From the NCBI RefSeq assembly GCF_049860565.1, contig NZ_CP172056.1, forward strand, positions 1,426,001 to 1,490,000: a DNA stretch of 64,000 bases, read 5' to 3'. The stretch comes from Desulfitobacterium_A nosdiversum (GTDB taxonomy: Bacteria > Bacillota > Desulfitobacteriia > Desulfitobacteriales > Desulfitobacteriaceae). The stretch's first letter is position 1. Every line of letters begins with the position of its first letter. Shown piece by piece: positions 24,646 through 33,491 of this stretch. The notes under the pieces were generated by a model. It searched no databases and was not told the origin of the DNA. It saw only the letters and a list, made by a program, of their open reading frames with translations. A program made the translations under genes and the position numbers.

Positions 24646-26496
24646 ATGAGTAAAATTATTGGAATTGACTTAGGAACAACAAATTCTTGTGTAGCTGTTA
24701 TGGAAGGCGGGGAAGCTGTTGTTATCCCTAACGCGGAAGGAAACCGTACAACTCCTTCTGTCGTAGGTTTTTCAAAAACGGGTGAGCGTTTAGTCGGTCA
24801 AGTGGCAAAACGTCAAGCCGTTTCTAACCCTGACAAAACTGTAATTTCGATTAAAAGACATATGGGTTCAGACTACAAAGTAAATATTGAGGGTAAAAGC
24901 TATTCTCCTCAAGAGATTTCGGCGATGATCCTTCAAAAACTAAAAGCTGATGCTGAGGCTTATCTTGGCCAAACTGTAACCGAAGCTGTTATTACAGTTC
25001 CTGCTTACTTTACTGATGCTCAACGTCAAGCTACTAAAGATGCCGGGACGATTGCAGGACTTGAAGTGAAGCGGATTATCAACGAACCAACCGCTGCCGC
25101 CTTGGCCTATGGTTTGGATAAACAACAGGACCAAACGGTTCTTGTTTTTGACTTGGGTGGCGGCACATTTGATGTCTCCGTGCTTGAACTTAGCCAGGGA
25201 ATGGTTGAAGTTAAGGCAACGAGCGGTAACAATAAATTAGGCGGAGACGATTTCGACCAACGTCTGATTGATTATATGGCAGCTGAGTTTAAAAAGACGA
25301 ACGGAGTAGATCTTTCCAAAGATAAGGTTGCTCTTCAACGTTTAAAAGAAGCGGCTGAAAAGGCTAAAATCGAATTGTCAGGTGTTACGACTTCAAATGT
25401 TAACCTGCCCTTTATCACAATGACCGCTGAAGGTCCTGCTCACTTGGATATGAACATTTCCCGTGCTAAATTTGAAGAATTGACAGCGGACCTTGTCGAA
25501 GCTACCCTTGATCCAACTCGCCGTGCACTGAGTGATGCAAAATTAAGCTGGAATGAAATTAACCAGGTTATTCTTGTCGGTGGTTCGACACGGATTCCGG
25601 CAGTTCAAGAAGCGATTAAAAAACTGAGCGGCAAAGAGCCTCATAAAGGAGTTAATCCTGATGAAGTTGTTGCTCTTGGAGCATCGATTCAAGGGGGGGT
25701 TCTGGCCGGAGATGTTAAGGACATCATCCTTGTCGATGTTGCTCCGCTTTCCTTAGGGATTGAAACCCTTGGCGGTGTATTTACTCGGATTATCGATCGG
25801 AACACGACCGTACCGACAACAAAGAGCCAAGTCTTCTCCACGGCGGCAGACGGTCAAACTTCTGTGGATATTCACGTTCTCCAAGGGGAGCGTGAGATGG
25901 CTTCCGGCAATAAAACATTAGGCCGTTTCCAACTTACAGGTATTGCTCCTGCACCGCGTGGAATTCCTCAAATCGAAGTGAAATTTGATATTGATGCCAA
26001 CGGTATTGTTCACGTTTCGGCAAAAGATACGGCTACAGGCAATGAACAGAAGGTTACGATTACTTCTTCAACCGGATTAAGTGAAGACGAAATCGAAAAG
26101 ATGAAGAAGGATGCAGAAGCTCATGCTGAGGAAGATAAGAAACACAAAGAGCTGATTGATGTGAAGAACCAAGCAGACTCCCTGGTTTACCAAACCGAGA
26201 AATCACTGAAAGATTTCGAAGGAAAAGCTCCTGAAAGCGAAGTTGAACCGATTAAGAAAGCGGTTGAAGAGCTGAAAGCTGTTGCAGGCGGCGAAAATCT
26301 CGAGGAAATCAAAGCTAAGACAGAAGCAGTCAACAAAGTTCTCTATCCGTTCATCGAAAAAATGTATCAACAAACCGGCGGAGCTCCCGGTGCCGATGCC
26401 GGAGCTGCTGGGGCAGGTGCCGGATTCAGTGGTGAAGCAAAAAAAGATGACAATGTTGTCGATGCTGAATATACTGAGGTAGATAAGGATAAATAA
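24646..26496 (+). CDS. dnaK: Chaperone protein DnaK (Hsp70)
   Basis: Hsp70 chaperone of 616 residues. The ATPase domain starts with IGIDLGTTNSCVAVM and contains VITVPAYFTDAQRQATKDAG, the VFDLGGGTFDVSVL phosphate loop and VILVGGSTRIPAVQ. The substrate domain has the VTPLSLGIE-like linker APLSLGIETLGG and the C-terminal lid ends in a Gly/Ala-rich stretch and DAEYTEVDKDK. AAGGAGGAA precedes the ATG. About 118 bases separate it from dnaJ; that gap can form a GGGTGCA/TGTGCCCC hairpin without a T-tract, perhaps a processing or partial-termination site. Confidence 0.98.
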   Translation: MSKIIGIDLGTTNSCVAVMEGGEAVVIPNAEGNRTTPSVVGFSKTGERLVGQVAKRQAVSNPDKTVISIKRHMGSDYKVNIEGKSYSPQEISAMILQKLKADAEAYLGQTVTEAVITVPAYFTDAQRQATKDAGTIAGLEVKRIINEPTAAALAYGLDKQQDQTVLVFDLGGGTFDVSVLELSQGMVEVKATSGNNKLGGDDFDQRLIDYMAAEFKKTNGVDLSKDKVALQRLKEAAEKAKIELSGVTTSNVNLPFITMTAEGPAHLDMNISRAKFEELTADLVEATLDPTRRALSDAKLSWNEINQVILVGGSTRIPAVQEAIKKLSGKEPHKGVNPDEVVALGASIQGGVLAGDVKDIILVDVAPLSLGIETLGGVFTRIIDRNTTVPTTKSQVFSTAADGQTSVDIHVLQGEREMASGNKTLGRFQLTGIAPAPRGIPQIEVKFDIDANGIVHVSAKDTATGNEQKVTITSSTGLSEDEIEKMKKDAEAHAEEDKKHKELIDVKNQADSLVYQTEKSLKDFEGKAPESEVEPIKKAVEELKAVAGGENLEEIKAKTEAVNKVLYPFIEKMYQQTGGAPGADAGAAGAGAGFSGEAKKDDNVVDAEYTEVDKDK

Positions 26497-26614
26497 TAAT
26501 TAGGCATGAAAAATCATTCATGATGTTAAAGGGTGCAGGGGAGGAAATTCTCTTGTGCCCCAAATTCATGTTATTTTGTTTTTGCGGGTTAAGCAGGAGT
26601 GATGGAGGGAAAAC

Positions 26615-27739
26615 ATGAAACGCGATTATTATGAGGTGCTAGGGGTTCCTAAAACCGCAAGTGAGCAAGAAATTAAAAAGGCATACCGGAAGTTAGCCCG
26701 CGAGAATCACCCGGATGTTAACCCTGGAGATAAAGCAGCTGAAGAACGCTTCAAAGAGGCGACCGAAGCCTATGATGTATTGAGCGATGCAGAGAAACGG
26801 GCCCGTTATGATCAGTTTGGTCATGAAGATCCAAATGCGGGTGGATTCGGCGGATTTGGCGGCGGCGGAGACTTTGGTTTCGGTGACATTTTTGATATGT
26901 TTTTTGGCGGGAGCAGCGGCGGACAACGCCGCAATGGGCCGTCGCGCGGTGCTGATTTACGCTATGATTTAACTATTTCTTTTGAAGAAGCGGTTTTTGG
27001 CGCAGAAAAAGAAATTCAGATTCCACGGCATGAAACGTGTTCGGAATGTCATGGATCTGGAGCGGCACCAGGAACACAACCGACTCAATGCTCAGAGTGT
27101 CATGGAACAGGCCAAATCAAGGTTAGCCAACGTACACCCTTTGGCGTGATTCAAACGGCTCGTACCTGCCCGACCTGTCATGGAGAAGGAAGGACGATCA
27201 GTTCGCCTTGTAAGGTCTGCAATGGTCAAGGTGCTGTTCGTACGGTGAAAACGATAAAAGTTGATATTCCTGAAGGGTCTGAAGAAGGTCTTAACTTGCG
27301 TTACACGGGCAGCGGTGAAGCAGGTCAAAAAGGCGGCCCGGCAGGAGATCTTTACGTTGTCTTGCATGTTAAAGCTCATAAATTCTTTGAACGTGAAGGC
27401 AATGATGTTTATTGTGAAATTCCCATCACTTTTGTACAGGCCGCTTTAGGAGCTGAGATCGATGTTCCTACCCTTGACGGAAACGTAAAAATGAAAGTTC
27501 CCGAGGGAACCCAGACATCGACTGTCTTCCGTTTGCGGGGACATGGTATACCGTACCGCCGTGGGAACGGGCGCGGAGATCAGCATGTGCGCGTTATTGT
27601 AGCTACTCCGACCAAGCTCACGGATAAACAAAAAGAGCTTTTGAACGAGTTTGGAGATTCCGCGACAGAACAGCAACAAATGGGGAAAAAGTCCTTTTTC
27701 GATAAAGTTAAGGAAAATATTCGGGATGCAATAGGATAA
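26615..27739 (+). CDS. dnaJ: Chaperone protein DnaJ (Hsp40)
   Basis: Type I Hsp40 of 374 residues that delivers substrates to DnaK and stimulates its ATPase. The J domain (about 1-68) has the HPD motif in RENHPDVNPGD. A Gly/Phe region (GGFGGFGGGGDFGFGD) follows, then the zinc domain with four CxxCxGxG repeats: CSECHGSG, CSECHGTG, CPTCHGEG and CKVCNGQG. Two C-terminal substrate domains include RLRGHGIPYRRGNGRGDQHV. It ends the chaperone part of the cluster and leads into prmA with a 43-base gap, the common Firmicutes arrangement dnaJ-prmA-rsmE. Confidence 0.98.
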   Translation: MKRDYYEVLGVPKTASEQEIKKAYRKLARENHPDVNPGDKAAEERFKEATEAYDVLSDAEKRARYDQFGHEDPNAGGFGGFGGGGDFGFGDIFDMFFGGSSGGQRRNGPSRGADLRYDLTISFEEAVFGAEKEIQIPRHETCSECHGSGAAPGTQPTQCSECHGTGQIKVSQRTPFGVIQTARTCPTCHGEGRTISSPCKVCNGQGAVRTVKTIKVDIPEGSEEGLNLRYTGSGEAGQKGGPAGDLYVVLHVKAHKFFEREGNDVYCEIPITFVQAALGAEIDVPTLDGNVKMKVPEGTQTSTVFRLRGHGIPYRRGNGRGDQHVRVIVATPTKLTDKQKELLNEFGDSATEQQQMGKKSFFDKVKENIRDAIG

Positions 27740-27782
27740 TGACAACAGCATTGAAATTAAAATGTAGAGGAGCCATGATTTA

Positions 27783-28709
27783 ATGAATTGGCGTGAAGTT
27801 GCGGTAACGGTTTCATCAGAAGGAGAGGAGGCTGTTGCCGATCTTTTTTATCAACTTGGCTGTCCGGGGGTAAGTATCGAGGATCCGGAACTTTTACACA
27901 GTTATATTGAGTCCGGAAGATGGGATTATCATGATTTCGGTGAGGTTAGCCTGACGGGAACTTCCGTTGTTAAAGGCTATCTCTGCGAAGACGAGCATCT
28001 TACACGGCGGATGAATCAACTGGATGAAAGTCTCCGGAATTTAGTCAAGCGTTTCCCGGAATGGATTATCCAAGTGAAGGGGATAACCGTTAAAGAGGAA
28101 GATTGGGCAACGGCGTGGAAGGCCTATTTTAAGCCAATCCGTGTAGGCAAAAACTTTTTGATCAAGCCCTCTTGGGAGGATATTCAGCCGAATCCGGAAG
28201 ATTTAGTATTGGAACTTGATCCAGGAATGGCTTTTGGAACAGGTACCCATGCAACAACCACGCTTTGCTTAGAATTGCTGGAAGATATCGTTAAGCCGGG
28301 GATGAAAGTTTTCGACTTGGGAACAGGTTCCGGGATTTTGGCAATTGCTGCTGCTAAACTTGGGGCAGAAGTTGAAGCTGTTGATTTGGACCCGGTTGCT
28401 GTTCGTGTAGCGCAGGAAAACATTGATTTGAATCATGTTTCGGAACAGGTCTCAGCAAAACATGGAGACTTGGGTTCAGTACTTAAGGGTCAAGCTGATT
28501 TGGTTGTGGCCAATATTATTGCTGATGTTATCCTATTGCTCTTACCCGATCTAAAGCGTATTCTTAAACCTGAAGGAGAATTTATCGCCTCGGGAATTAT
28601 AGAATCTCGTTCCGAAGATGTCGAAAACGGCATGCGTGAGGCAGGGCTTGAAGTCATTGATAAAAAAGAAGACGCAATGTGGGTCGCGTTACGCGCGAGG
28701 TGGAAATAG
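27783..28709 (+). CDS. prmA: Ribosomal protein L11 methyltransferase
   Basis: PrmA uses S-adenosylmethionine to trimethylate ribosomal protein L11. The 308-residue protein has an N-terminal substrate domain beginning MNWREVAVTVSSEGEEAV, a linker with the EEDWATAWKAYFKP block, and a Rossmann methyltransferase domain with MAFGTGTHATTTLCLELLE and motif I VFDLGTGSGILAIAAAKLG, then VVANIIADVI. AGAGGAGCC precedes ATG 27783. Its stop directly abuts the rsmE GTG start, so the two are likely coupled. Confidence 0.95.
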   Translation: MNWREVAVTVSSEGEEAVADLFYQLGCPGVSIEDPELLHSYIESGRWDYHDFGEVSLTGTSVVKGYLCEDEHLTRRMNQLDESLRNLVKRFPEWIIQVKGITVKEEDWATAWKAYFKPIRVGKNFLIKPSWEDIQPNPEDLVLELDPGMAFGTGTHATTTLCLELLEDIVKPGMKVFDLGTGSGILAIAAAKLGAEVEAVDLDPVAVRVAQENIDLNHVSEQVSAKHGDLGSVLKGQADLVVANIIADVILLLLPDLKRILKPEGEFIASGIIESRSEDVENGMREAGLEVIDKKEDAMWVALRARWK

Positions 28710-29447
28710 GTGCATCGCTTTAAAATCACTGAGCTCGGTGAAAATGTGTTTTGGCTGCGTGAGACGGAACGTGATCATCTGGTCAGAGTACTCCGCTTAG
28801 CTCCCGGAGATGATATAATTGGCTTTGACAATACTGGAGCAGAGTATTATGCAACGATCATAAAGATTGAGGATAAAAGCGTAACCTGCCGAATTTTAGA
28901 AGAATCTCATCCTGAGGTTGAGGCCGAAACAAATGTGTATCTTATAGCGGGTCTCTCCAAAGGAGAGAAGATGGAATGGGTCATTCAAAAGGGAACTGAG
29001 CTTGGCATGTCAGGCTTGATCCCTTTGCGGGCCAAACGTTCTGTAATGCAGCTGGAGGGACGTAAAGCGATTGAGCGTGCTGAGCGCTGGCAAAAGATTG
29101 CCGGCGAGGCAGCAAAGCAATCCCATCGTGTTCAAGAACCCCAGGTTTTTGCAGTTTCTGATTGGGCGGAAGTGCAAAGAGCTCTTCCTCAAGAAACACA
29201 ATGGTTAATACCTTATGAAGAAGAGAAGACTCGACGTATGCGAACTGTGCTGGCTTCTCTAGATTCTTCCCTCCCGATTGCTCTTATTATTGGGCCTGAA
29301 GGGGGCTTTGATTATTCAGAAATTTCATGGGCACAGGAACATTTAGGCGCTAAAAGCGTTTCCTTGGGATCGCGGATTTTACGTGCTGAAACCGCAGCCA
29401 TTGCAGCTTTAACGATCACGCTGGCATATTATGGCGATTTGGGTTAA
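28710..29447 (+). CDS. rsmE: 16S rRNA (uracil-1498-N3)-methyltransferase
   Basis: RsmE methylates U1498 of 16S rRNA. The 245-residue SPOUT enzyme has an N-terminal PUA-like domain (HLVRVLRLAPGDDIIGFDNTG) and the knotted C-terminal domain with KGEKMEWVIQKGTELGM, the SRVQEPQ-like HRVQEPQ segment, the LIIGPEGGFDYSEI SAM-binding loop and the SLGSRILRAETAAIAAL end. GTG 28710 follows directly after the prmA stop. The mtaB start lies 15 bases downstream. Confidence 0.95.
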   Translation: MHRFKITELGENVFWLRETERDHLVRVLRLAPGDDIIGFDNTGAEYYATIIKIEDKSVTCRILEESHPEVEAETNVYLIAGLSKGEKMEWVIQKGTELGMSGLIPLRAKRSVMQLEGRKAIERAERWQKIAGEAAKQSHRVQEPQVFAVSDWAEVQRALPQETQWLIPYEEEKTRRMRTVLASLDSSLPIALIIGPEGGFDYSEISWAQEHLGAKSVSLGSRILRAETAAIAALTITLAYYGDLG

Positions 29448-29462
29448 GATGGGGGTGTATAA

Positions 29463-30791
29463 GTGATTAGAGAATATGCTGAAAATCAAGAGCAATGCAC
29501 CCCAAAAGTGTGTTTTCTAACCTTGGGCTGTAAGGTTAATCAAACGGAAAGTGAAGCACTGGCTCAATTATTTCGGAATAACGGATATGAAGTGGTGGAT
29601 TCTTCGGAGGAATCCGATGTCGTTATCGTGAATACTTGTACGGTAACAAATACAGGTGATGCTAAATCCCGTCAAGTGATACGCCGCATGATCAAAGCAC
29701 ATCCCGAAGCCTTTGTGATTGTTATGGGATGCTATGCTCAAACGGCACCTGGTGAAGTGTTGAATATTGAAGGTGTAGATCTGGTCCTTGGTACTCAGGA
29801 TCGGGGAAAAGTTCTTGATTTAATCGAACAAGTTCGGCAAGAACGTAAACCGCAAAGCAATGTTCATCGAATTTGGGATGCCGCGGAATTTGAAGAACTT
29901 CCCTTGATGGAGGAAGAGAGCAGGACACGTGCAACCTTAAAAATCCAAGAGGGCTGCAATAGATTTTGTACGTATTGTATTATTCCCTATGCCCGTGGTC
30001 CTGTGCGGAGCAGAATCCCCGAAAATGCAATTGCTGAAGCTGAGAAACTCGTTGCAGCAGGGTATAAGGAGATCGTTCTGACTGGTATTCATACAGGAGC
30101 TTATGGTGAGGATCTTGGACCGGAGTGGAATTTGGCACGCCTTGTCAAGCGATTGGCTAACATTCCCGGACTGAGACGACTTAGACTCAGTTCTATTGAA
30201 CCGATGGAGTTTACTCCGGAGTTAGTCGGGATTATCCTTTCTTCTCCCACAGTCTGCCCGCATCTGCATATTCCATTGCAAAGCGGGAGTGATGCTATTC
30301 TTGCCCGAATGAAAAGACCTTACACGCTTCAAGAGTACAAAGGGCTGATTGAAGAATTTAACCGTAAACTTCCCGGAATTGCGATAACAACGGATATTAT
30401 TGTGGGCTTCCCGGGCGAGACCGAAGCAGATTTCCAAAATACGCTTGAATTTGTACGTTCCTGCCATTTTGCAGGAGCCCACGTTTTTCCCTATTCAAAG
30501 CGAAAAGGGACACCTGCAGCAACCTATCCTGATCAACTCACCAAGAAGGTGAAAGAAGAACGGGTGAGGAAGTTGATGGAGCTTATTCGTCAAAGCCATG
30601 ATGATTACGTTAAGAAATATATCGGACAAAAGGTTGAGGTATTGATCGAGCGTGTCAGTGACGATGGAACAGTGTCGGGGCACACTGCCAACTATATTCA
30701 GGTTCAGTTTCCTCTGCGGAAAGATGAAAAAGCATGGGCAAACGGTGAACTCGTGGAACTTCGCTTGGAACCGGAATATGTCATGAAATAA
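29463..30791 (+). CDS. mtaB: tRNA t6A37 methylthiotransferase MtaB
   Basis: MtaB turns N6-threonylcarbamoyladenosine-37 of tRNA into its 2-methylthio form. The 442-residue protein has the UPF0004 domain with its first cluster Cys residues (FLTLGCKVNQTE, VNTCTVT, VMGCYAQ), the radical SAM motif CNRFCTYC, and a C-terminal TRAM domain (IGQKVEVLIERVSDDGTVSGHT). GTG 29463 follows GGGGGTG. It lies directly after rsmE in the same run of translation-related genes. Confidence 0.94.
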   Translation: MIREYAENQEQCTPKVCFLTLGCKVNQTESEALAQLFRNNGYEVVDSSEESDVVIVNTCTVTNTGDAKSRQVIRRMIKAHPEAFVIVMGCYAQTAPGEVLNIEGVDLVLGTQDRGKVLDLIEQVRQERKPQSNVHRIWDAAEFEELPLMEEESRTRATLKIQEGCNRFCTYCIIPYARGPVRSRIPENAIAEAEKLVAAGYKEIVLTGIHTGAYGEDLGPEWNLARLVKRLANIPGLRRLRLSSIEPMEFTPELVGIILSSPTVCPHLHIPLQSGSDAILARMKRPYTLQEYKGLIEEFNRKLPGIAITTDIIVGFPGETEADFQNTLEFVRSCHFAGAHVFPYSKRKGTPAATYPDQLTKKVKEERVRKLMELIRQSHDDYVKKYIGQKVEVLIERVSDDGTVSGHTANYIQVQFPLRKDEKAWANGELVELRLEPEYVMK

Positions 30792-30866
30792 GAGGAGAAT
30801 ATTTCCTGTCAGGTATAGGAACTCAGATCTAGGACTGAGCATATAAAGATAAGGGAGGCTTATTTA

Positions 30867-31211
30867 ATGTCAGACTGTATTTTTTGTAAAATCGTTGCTA
30901 AAGAAATACCCGGCGAAACCGTTTATGAAGATGATCAAGTTCTTGCAATCAAGGATATCAATCCTCAGGCACCTGTGCATTTGCTTCTGATTACCAAAAA
31001 ACATATCACAAGTCTGAATGAGGTCTCATCGGAAGATGAGGGATTAATGGGACATATTCTTATGCTGGCGCAAAAGTTAGCGCAAAAATTTGGAGTGGCA
31101 GAATCGGGATACCGTGTTGTGACGAACATAGGTAAAGAAGGCGGGCAGGCTGTCCCACACCTGCATTTCCATGTTCTTGGCGGTAAAGCTTTAGGCGTTC
31201 ACATTGACTAA
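30867..31211 (+). CDS. HIT family nucleotide hydrolase (HinT-like)
   Basis: A 114-residue histidine-triad protein. It opens with the zinc-type CIFCKIVAKEIPGETVYEDD, and the catalytic triad HLHFHVLGG lies near the C terminus. HinT-type enzymes hydrolyse nucleoside phosphoramidates and aminoacyl-AMP. AAGGGAGGC precedes the ATG. It lies between mtaB and rpsU, a conserved Firmicutes position next to translation genes. A proposed rpsU promoter begins 32 bases after its stop. Confidence 0.93.
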   Translation: MSDCIFCKIVAKEIPGETVYEDDQVLAIKDINPQAPVHLLLITKKHITSLNEVSSEDEGLMGHILMLAQKLAQKFGVAESGYRVVTNIGKEGGQAVPHLHFHVLGGKALGVHID

Positions 31212-31242
31212 GCCAGTCAGTGATGACTTGGGTTGCGCAAAC

Positions 31243-31271
31243 TTGACGTGCCCAACTTCATCCAGTATAAT
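31243..31271 (+). promoter_or_regulatory. Strong sigma-A-type promoter of rpsU
   Basis: TTGACG at 31243-31248, a 17-base spacer and a perfect TATAAT at 31266-31271. It lies about 50 bases before the rpsU ATG. Confidence 0.8.
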
Positions 31272-31317
31272 CTAAGAGTATACCTGTTTATGATCCAGTG
31301 GAGGGAGGGATAATATA

Positions 31318-31494
31318 ATGAGTGAAATCAAAGTTGGTAAAAACGAATCCCTGGATAGCGCACTCCGCCGGTTCAAGCGTACGTGTCAGCGTGCAGGCGT
31401 TATTTCGGAAGCTCGTAAACATGAGCATTATGAAAAGCCTAGCGTGAAGCGGAAGAAAAAATCTGAGGCTGCTCGTAAACGCAAGTTCAAGTAA
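31318..31494 (+). CDS. rpsU: 30S ribosomal protein S21
   Basis: A 58-residue, very basic protein. It begins MSEIKVGKNESLDSALRRFK, then has RAGVISEARKHEHYEKP and ends with a Lys/Arg-rich tail (KRKKKSEAARKRKFK), which is S21 throughout. S21 sits on the 30S platform and helps initiation. GGAGGGAGG lies eight bases before the ATG and a strong promoter lies upstream. The yqeY ribosome binding site overlaps the stop codon (TAAGGAG), so the two genes are coupled. The reading frame is short but complete. Confidence 0.97.
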   Translation: MSEIKVGKNESLDSALRRFKRTCQRAGVISEARKHEHYEKPSVKRKKKSEAARKRKFK

Positions 31495-31508
31495 GGAGAT
31501 GCTCGAAA

Positions 31509-31961
31509 TTGTCCCTGAAGGATCGTCTCGTTGAGGATATGAAGGTCGCCATGAAGGCCAAAGAGGAGGGGAAGGTTAGACTTTCCGTCATCCGAATGGC
31601 TAGGGCCGCCATTAAGAATGCTGAAATAGACAAGAAAACTGAGTTTGATGATCAACAAGTAATCGAAATTCTCGCACGCGAAGTTAAAATGCGTCGTGAT
31701 TCTATCGTGGAATTTGAAAAGGCGAATCGCCCGGATACAGTGAAGGCACTGGAAGAGGAAATATCCATTCTAATGGAATACCTTCCTCAACAGCTTTCCG
31801 AAGGGGAAATTCGTCAGCTAGTCCAGGAAACGATTGCCGAGGTAGGGGCTCAAAGCCCTAAAGACCTTGGTAAAGTAATGGGGAAGATTTCTCCAAAGAC
31901 AAAAGGACGCGCAGATGGAAGGCTGGTTAACCAAATCGTGCGAGAACTTCTTGGAGCTTAA
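31509..31961 (+). CDS. yqeY: GatB/YqeY domain protein
   Basis: A 150-residue protein of the YqeY family, which shares the tail domain of GatB, the tRNA-amidotransferase subunit that recognises tRNA. It shows the family pattern: LKDRLVEDMKVAMKAKEEGK, LSVIRMARAAIKNAEI, VEFEKANRPDTVKALEEEI, LMEYLPQQLSE and PKDLGKVMGKISPKTKGRADGRLV. Its role is unclear, although a tRNA link is often suggested. Start TTG 31509 lies ten bases after AAGGAG. It is cotranscribed with rpsU and followed by a terminator. Confidence 0.93.
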   Translation: MSLKDRLVEDMKVAMKAKEEGKVRLSVIRMARAAIKNAEIDKKTEFDDQQVIEILAREVKMRRDSIVEFEKANRPDTVKALEEEISILMEYLPQQLSEGEIRQLVQETIAEVGAQSPKDLGKVMGKISPKTKGRADGRLVNQIVRELLGA

Positions 31962-31990
31962 ATCTTTCATTTTGATGAACTAAAAATCAT

Positions 31991-32028
31991 TAAAAGCCTG
32001 ACTGCTGTTAAAGGTAGTCAGGCTTTTA
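31991..32028 (+). terminator. Rho-independent terminator after yqeY
   Basis: Stem TAAAAGCCTGACT / AGTCAGGCTTTTA with the loop GCTGTTAAAGGT. It closes the rpsU-yqeY transcript. Confidence 0.8.
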
Positions 32029-32071
32029 ACCAATTGCTTAACCTATATGGATTAAGTTGAAGGAGGGCCAT

Positions 32072-32530
32072 ATGTCCGTTCAAACTGTTAAGATGTTTTT
32101 TGAAAAGAAGCAAAAGGAAGTTCCCATCTTGACCTTTGAGGATACGAGTACAGTAAGCAAGGCTGCGGAAGCCTTAGGCGTTACCCCTGGAGAGATTGCG
32201 AAATCTTTGCTCCTCAAAGCTCAAGATGACTTTCTCATGGTTGTAATGGCTGGGGATAAACGCATAGATAACCGTAAATTTAAGGATATCTTTAAAGCGA
32301 AACCCAAAATGCCGGAAGTGGATCAAGTGCTGGCAGTCACGGGTCATCCTGTTGGCGGGGTTTGCCCATTCGGATTGAAAGAGAAAATTCCGGTCTATCT
32401 TGATCAATCCTTACGCGCTTATGCAAAAGTCTATCCGGCGGCAGGAGCACCGAACGCTGCAGTAGAGTTAGAGGTTGAAGAATTAGAAGCTCTTGTTGCT
32501 ACAGATTGGGTCGATGTAGCACAAGGATGA
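32072..32530 (+). CDS. YbaK/EbsC family aminoacyl-tRNA deacylase
   Basis: A 152-residue trans-editing protein of the YbaK family. Members hydrolyse mischarged tRNA such as Cys-tRNA-Pro. The family features are KSLLLKAQDDFLMVVMAGDKRID with its conserved Lys, TGHPVGGVCPFGLKEKIPVYLD, and an AAGAPNAAVELEVEEL end. ATG 32072 is preceded by GAAGGAGGG, better than TTG 32057, which lies before that site. It has its own terminator. The exact substrate tRNA is not clear; this subgroup often resembles PrdX- or YbaK-type enzymes. Confidence 0.88.
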   Translation: MSVQTVKMFFEKKQKEVPILTFEDTSTVSKAAEALGVTPGEIAKSLLLKAQDDFLMVVMAGDKRIDNRKFKDIFKAKPKMPEVDQVLAVTGHPVGGVCPFGLKEKIPVYLDQSLRAYAKVYPAAGAPNAAVELEVEELEALVATDWVDVAQG

Positions 32531-32566
32531 ATGTTTAAAGTATCTAGGTATTTGTGATATGTCATG

Positions 32567-32611
32567 AAAAAGCCATTTCTCAGAAATAATTTACTGAGAA
32601 ATGGCTTTTTT
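32567..32611 (+). terminator. Rho-independent terminator after the YbaK-family gene
   Basis: Perfect 17-bp stem AAAAAGCCATTTCTCAG / CTGAGAAATGGCTTTTT with a 10-base loop and a T-run. Confidence 0.85.
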
Positions 32612-32706
32612 GTTTAAAGAGGTCTTTTCGTCATATTACTTAGATTGTGTTTAGGGATAGGTTTAGCTAAAGAGTTTGTAAATAGCTGTATTTATATTTT
32701 TGCTTA

Positions 32707-32734
32707 TTGACATTACATGATAATATAAGATAAT
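32707..32734 (+). promoter_or_regulatory. Putative promoter of the 32796 TetR gene
   Basis: TTGACA at 32707-32712, a 16-base spacer and GATAAT at 32729-32734. The region between the ybaK terminator and the ATG (about 180 bases) is AT-rich and shows no gene. Confidence 0.45.
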
Positions 32735-32795
32735 TGAATATAGAAGATCACTAGTGAATATTGGATATAATTAGAGATGACGGGAGTATACAAGT

Positions 32796-33413
32796 ATGAG
32801 TGAAGAAGAATCCAATCGTCGTTCTTATCACAGTCCCCTCCGACGTCAACAACAGGATATAACTCGGAATCAAATTATGAAAGCAGTTGCCGAGATAATT
32901 AACGAAGGTCGTATACTATCCTTCACCGTTAAAGATGTGTCAGACCGTGCTGGCGTTTCTTACGGTACGGTATATCGTCACTTCCCGACGCGGGAGTCAC
33001 TTTTAGAGACTCTTTATGAATATGCGTCGGAGAAAGTTGGACAAGAATTTTCATTAAAGTCGACCTCGATTGAGGAGTTGACTCATGTTTTAAGGAAGAC
33101 GGCAGAGGCATTTGAAGAGAATTTTACTATACTGCAGGCTTATACTATGGCTTTGGCGGCAAATAACATTCAACCCTCAAGCAGACGAGAGCGTGATAGG
33201 AAATATCTCGAAATGGTTGCTGAAAGCGCTCCTTTCTTGGCTCCGGAAGTTGCTGGGCAGATCGCTGCTATAATTTCACACCTCCACAGTTCACTAACCT
33301 GGGTTACACTTAGGCAACGATTCGAGCTAAGTGCTGAAGATACAACGGATGCGTTGACATGGGCTATTCGGGTGCTAATTCAAGACTTAATACAACAAAA
33401 AGGAGAAGCATAA
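32796..33413 (+). CDS. TetR/AcrR family transcriptional regulator
   Basis: A 205-residue regulator with an N-terminal TetR helix-turn-helix (about residues 24-70): MKAVAEIINEGRILSFTVKD, then DRAGVSYGTVYRHFPTRESL, which is the TetR recognition helix and its fourth helix. The C-terminal ligand-binding half is helical and has no recognised subfamily. It is codirectional with a PEP-utilising enzyme 78 bases downstream, which it probably controls. Its ligand is unknown. Position at the left edge of the accessory block suggests it came with that enzyme. Confidence 0.88.
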   Translation: MSEEESNRRSYHSPLRRQQQDITRNQIMKAVAEIINEGRILSFTVKDVSDRAGVSYGTVYRHFPTRESLLETLYEYASEKVGQEFSLKSTSIEELTHVLRKTAEAFEENFTILQAYTMALAANNIQPSSRRERDRKYLEMVAESAPFLAPEVAGQIAAIISHLHSSLTWVTLRQRFELSAEDTTDALTWAIRVLIQDLIQQKGEA

Positions 33414-33491
33414 AAAGGTGCTTGCCAATCATACGATAGTGTTTTTTAGAGATACTTGCACTAACTTTATTATCGAGAGGGGGAGCTGCGG

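Noticed and set aside
26497..26614. Hairpins in the dnaK-dnaJ gap as a terminator
   Set aside because: The GGGTGCA/TGTGCCCC stem has no T-tract and dnaJ belongs to the same operon; mentioned only as possible processing.
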